A DNA stretch of 64,000 bases, from the NCBI RefSeq assembly GCF_009617875.1, contig NZ_BLAV01000001.1, positions 1,984,001-2,048,000 of the forward strand, read 5' to 3'. The notes under the pieces are model-generated. The model was given only the letters and a program-made list of their open reading frames with translations, was not told where the DNA came from and ran no database searches. The position numbers were made by a program, and so were the translations under genes. The DNA comes from Prolixibacter sp. NT017. Lineage in GTDB: Bacteria; Bacteroidota; Bacteroidia; Bacteroidales; Prolixibacteraceae. Below are positions 61,741 to 64,000 of the stretch, piece by piece; position 1 is the first letter of the stretch, and each line of letters starts with the position of its first letter.

Positions 61741-62829
61741 TCAATCCATCTTCCCCATCGAATCGTACATGTAAACGGCGAAGGTAGCCAGCCAGTGCGA
61801 ACCAACATAGTTTTCCGACAACACATGTGGCAAGGCATCGGCGGCGTGTTGATGGGCCATTTGAATCAACTGACGAGCCATCACACTCTCCGGCGGAAAT
61901 TCCTTCGCTATGTCGAACATGCACCAGGCACGGCTCAGATTCAAACCATCGAGATGTACTCCTTTGGGATCGGCCCGATCGCTGACGACTGCCGGATGCT
62001 GCAACGATTCGGGGATTTGTGGCAGGAAAGTCCAGAACCACTTTTGAAAAGCTTCCCGATCGAGAACGCGCAGCATCAAATCGGCTTCGATAAGTGATGG
62101 CGAGAGGAAATCATCACCTCCCGGTTCCCAGGCCGCTGGTATATTTTTATCGTTCTCATAATAAAACAGCGCTCTTTCTTTCAGTAAGTTTTCGAATATC
62201 GAATCCCGGGTTACTTTGGCATAATCGAGCGCCAGCAACAATCCCAGTGCCGTGTTTTCATGAACACCTCTCCGAATGGGATAGTACAATCCCGGCAGGT
62301 AAAAATGGTAACGTTGAACGATCTCCTGCGCCAATGGCGCCAGTATATTCGCCCACTCTTTTCCGTTTGGATTGTCCCAGGTCAACAATTCGGCCTGAAG
62401 CTTGAGCAGCCATCCCCATCCGTAGGGCCGTTCGAAACTTTCACGCCCCGGTGCCTGAAAATAGGCAACCTCGGTTTGTATATTCTCTTTCGTAAAATGC
62501 CGGTTCAACACATCGATGATCTGCTTTCGCTGTGGTAAGTCGGGATACATTTTCAACAAACGAACAAGTAACCAATGACCGTGCACAGCTGAGTGCCAGT
62601 CGAAACAACCATAAAAAGCAGGATGCAACCGGTTAGGCGTTTGCGCATCCTGGGGCCCGTTCATGGTATGACTGATTTTATTCGGATAAATCTTATCGAC
62701 ATTCTTCAGGACCAGATCGGCAAACTGCGCTGCCTTTTCTTTTGTGAGTTCCGGCACCACCGGTGTTTGAGCTTTTGACATATTCATAAAACTGGAAAGA
62801 AACAGAAGAAGCAAAAATAATTTTCTCAT
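61741..62829 (-). CDS. DUF2891 family exported protein
   Basis: 362 residues. The signal peptide ends MSKAQ. NRLHPAFYGCFDWHSAVHGH (~66-85) is the signature of DUF2891. RPYGWGWLLKLQAEL, YPIRRGVHENTALGLLLALD, EPGGDDFLSPSLIEADLMLR, and the late ENYVGSHWLATFAVYMYDS complete the family pattern of an (alpha/alpha) toroid with conserved His and Trp, similar to glycan-processing enzymes. Activity is unknown; a glycoside hydrolase or lyase-like role is plausible. Monocistronic. Confidence 0.9.
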   Translation of the reverse strand: MRKLFLLLLFLSSFMNMSKAQTPVVPELTKEKAAQFADLVLKNVDKIYPNKISHTMNGPQDAQTPNRLHPAFYGCFDWHSAVHGHWLLVRLLKMYPDLPQRKQIIDVLNRHFTKENIQTEVAYFQAPGRESFERPYGWGWLLKLQAELLTWDNPNGKEWANILAPLAQEIVQRYHFYLPGLYYPIRRGVHENTALGLLLALDYAKVTRDSIFENLLKERALFYYENDKNIPAAWEPGGDDFLSPSLIEADLMLRVLDREAFQKWFWTFLPQIPESLQHPAVVSDRADPKGVHLDGLNLSRAWCMFDIAKEFPPESVMARQLIQMAHQHAADALPHVLSENYVGSHWLATFAVYMYDSMGKMD

Positions 62830-63122
62830 TATCTGAAGGTTTATATCGGTTAAATCAAATGAATTGTCCGGATGATGAACTTCTCGCCTGGTTTCCCGTA
62901 AAGGGAAAAAACGAAAAAGCGCGAAAAAAATTAAGCATTTTTATGGTAAGGGTAACGTAAAACACGCATGAAATCCAAAAAAAAGATTTATTTGCACCTG
63001 CAAATCAGTCGTTGGGAAACGACTATAAAAAACCAATTATCAATATGATGACGAGCGATATTCAGGCAAAAAATCTGAATTTACAGACTATATATGAATT
63101 GAATATCGAATGAAGATTTAAC
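62830..63122. other. Divergent intergenic region with a hairpin
   Basis: Contains a 7-bp hairpin, AGTCGTT (63007-63013) with AACGACT (63018-63024), about 100 nt before the RimB-RimK start and without a T run. It could be a leader structure. No gene is supported here. Confidence 0.45.
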
Positions 63123-64000
63123 ATGATAAACGAAAACAAGATTATTGTTGGAAGCGAAGAGTGGTGTTCTCTTCCTGATTTAAACATTCCGGCCATTAAA
63201 GCCCGGGTTGATTCCGGTGCTAAAACCTCTTCCATTCATGCCATCAACATTCAGCCTTTCAAGAAAGAGGGTATACCGTGGGTGAATTTCGACATTCCTC
63301 CTATTCAGAATGACGGAAAGACCTCCGTTCATTGTGAGGCAGAAATCGTCGACCGCCGTACGGTGAAGAGTTCCAGCGGCATCAGCGAGCGCAGATATGT
63401 GATTAAAACATCTGTAGCGTTGGGTGAGGCATCGTGGGAGATTGAACTGACGCTGGCCAACCGCGACTCAATGGGTTACCGCATGTTGCTCGGACGTGAG
63501 GCAATGAGCGGCCGTATGCTGGTCGACCCCGAAGCCCGCTTTTTGTTTGGTCAGAAATCAACGGCACACCTGAACGAGTTATACCAGCCAAATCAGCCGG
63601 CTCGACAAGGTTTGAAGATCGGGCTTTTGGCTTCTGATCCCAACCTCTACAGCAATCAGCGCATCATGGAAGCCGGCGAAGCGCGTGGCCACGAGATGCA
63701 TTTCCTGAACATTCGGCACTGTTATATGAAGCTCGATGCCACCAATCCGGAAATTCACTACAGGGGAGGACGGATTTTGAATGATTTGGATGCGGTTATT
63801 CCACGCATCCGGCCCAGCCAGACTTTCTACGGATGTGCGTTGACCCGCCAGTTCGAGGCGCTTAAGATATTTACGCTCAATTCGGCGGCAGCCATCAGTC
63901 AGTCGCGCGACAAGCTTTTCTCGCTGCAGTTGTTGCTGCAAAATGGTCTGGAAATTCCGACGACCGGTTTTGCCAACTCGCCGCTCGATACCTCTGATTT
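63123..64000 (+). CDS. RimB-RimK fusion: retropepsin-like protease plus ATP-grasp ligase (3' end off the window)
   Basis: The frame is open from ATG 63123 to the window edge (about 292 residues seen). Residues ~1-150 form a retropepsin-like domain with the catalytic Asp in ARVDSGAKTSSIHA (Asp30) and the closing RMLLGREAM. This domain corresponds to RimB, annotated as ATP-dependent zinc protease. From ~158 a RimK-type ATP-grasp begins: LKIGLLASDPNLYSNQRIME, VIPRIRPSQTFYGCALTRQF, SAAAISQSRDKLFSLQLLLQ. RimK adds glutamates to the C terminus of ribosomal protein S6, and RimB trims them. Joining the two in one chain puts both opposing activities together; the ATP-binding core of RimK is beyond the window. 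Confidence 0.88.
   Translation, partial: MINENKIIVGSEEWCSLPDLNIPAIKARVDSGAKTSSIHAINIQPFKKEGIPWVNFDIPPIQNDGKTSVHCEAEIVDRRTVKSSSGISERRYVIKTSVALGEASWEIELTLANRDSMGYRMLLGREAMSGRMLVDPEARFLFGQKSTAHLNELYQPNQPARQGLKIGLLASDPNLYSNQRIMEAGEARGHEMHFLNIRHCYMKLDATNPEIHYRGGRILNDLDAVIPRIRPSQTFYGCALTRQFEALKIFTLNSAAAISQSRDKLFSLQLLLQNGLEIPTTGFANSPLDTSD

Noticed and set aside
1..64000. Prophage, integrated element or insertion sequence
   Set aside because: No transposase, integrase, phage structural gene or target-site duplication is visible; the two tRNA genes show no adjacent integrase or repeated tRNA end.

Overview
The window comes from a chromosome of the phylum Bacteroidota, most likely Marinilabiliales/Prolixibacteraceae or a close relative (lineage inferred from gene content, not from a database match). 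Three things point there. Promoters match the Bacteroidota pattern TTTG-N19-TAnnTTTG. There is an ECF sigma/FecR/STN signalling operon. Many genes belong to families I know mainly from this phylum (DUF4494, DUF4412, DUF6261, DUF2891, YncE-phosphoesterase fusions, GH110-like enzymes, RimB-RimK fusion). No insertion sequence, phage or CRISPR array is visible.

Layout. 1-3.4 kb: a truncated exported protein, a TolB-like propeller lipoprotein, a uracil-DNA-glycosylase-like protein and tRNA-Pro(CGG). 3.6-11 kb: a duplicated module of a membrane-anchored AraC-type regulator followed by a periplasmic TonB-C/TPR protein (two regulators, three TonB-C/TPR proteins). A divergent mntR/mntH pair sits between the two modules, with a clear operator inside the mntH promoter. 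11-12.9 kb: three paralogous two-TM proteins of unknown function. 12.1-14.8 kb: a composite non-coding array of two alternating hairpin-rich modules plus a 42-bp tandem repeat. 15-22 kb: a DUF6261 protein and two large sensor histidine kinases, one with a periplasmic domain that looks like tandem OB folds. 22-32 kb: aldo/keto reductase, Bcr-type MFS, YciI, a second MFS, an exported peroxiredoxin, an amino-acid permease coupled to a frameshifted O-methyltransferase, and a diflavin reductase. 32-42 kb: envelope and phospholipid functions (two PAP2 phosphatases, an outer-membrane phospholipase A-like protein, a YncE-phosphoesterase) with a TetR regulator whose operator occurs twice. 42-47 kb: carbohydrate genes (Tat-exported oxidoreductase, Tat-exported TIM-barrel isomerase-like protein, GH110-like alpha-galactosidase). 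47-55 kb: histidine kinase, M3 peptidase, cupin, VOC protein, methyltransferase, DUF6544 protein, ferritin-like protein and Sel1-repeat protein. 55.6-60.3 kb: the most unusual locus, a surface-repeat protein, then an ECF sigma factor, a FecR anti-sigma and an STN-domain protein with overlapping reading frames. 60.4-64 kb: tRNA-Arg(TCT), asnA, a DUF2891 protein and the start of a RimB-RimK fusion.

The best candidate for an undescribed system is 55667-60337. In the usual Bacteroidota trans-envelope circuit the STN signalling domain is fused to a TonB-dependent transporter. Here it is fused to a surface-repeat protein of the LA_2272 type, and a second repeat protein without STN lies immediately upstream. 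The AraC-TM/TonB-C/TPR modules at 3.6-11 kb are the second candidate. Domain calls are from recognition of sequence motifs only; no searches were run.
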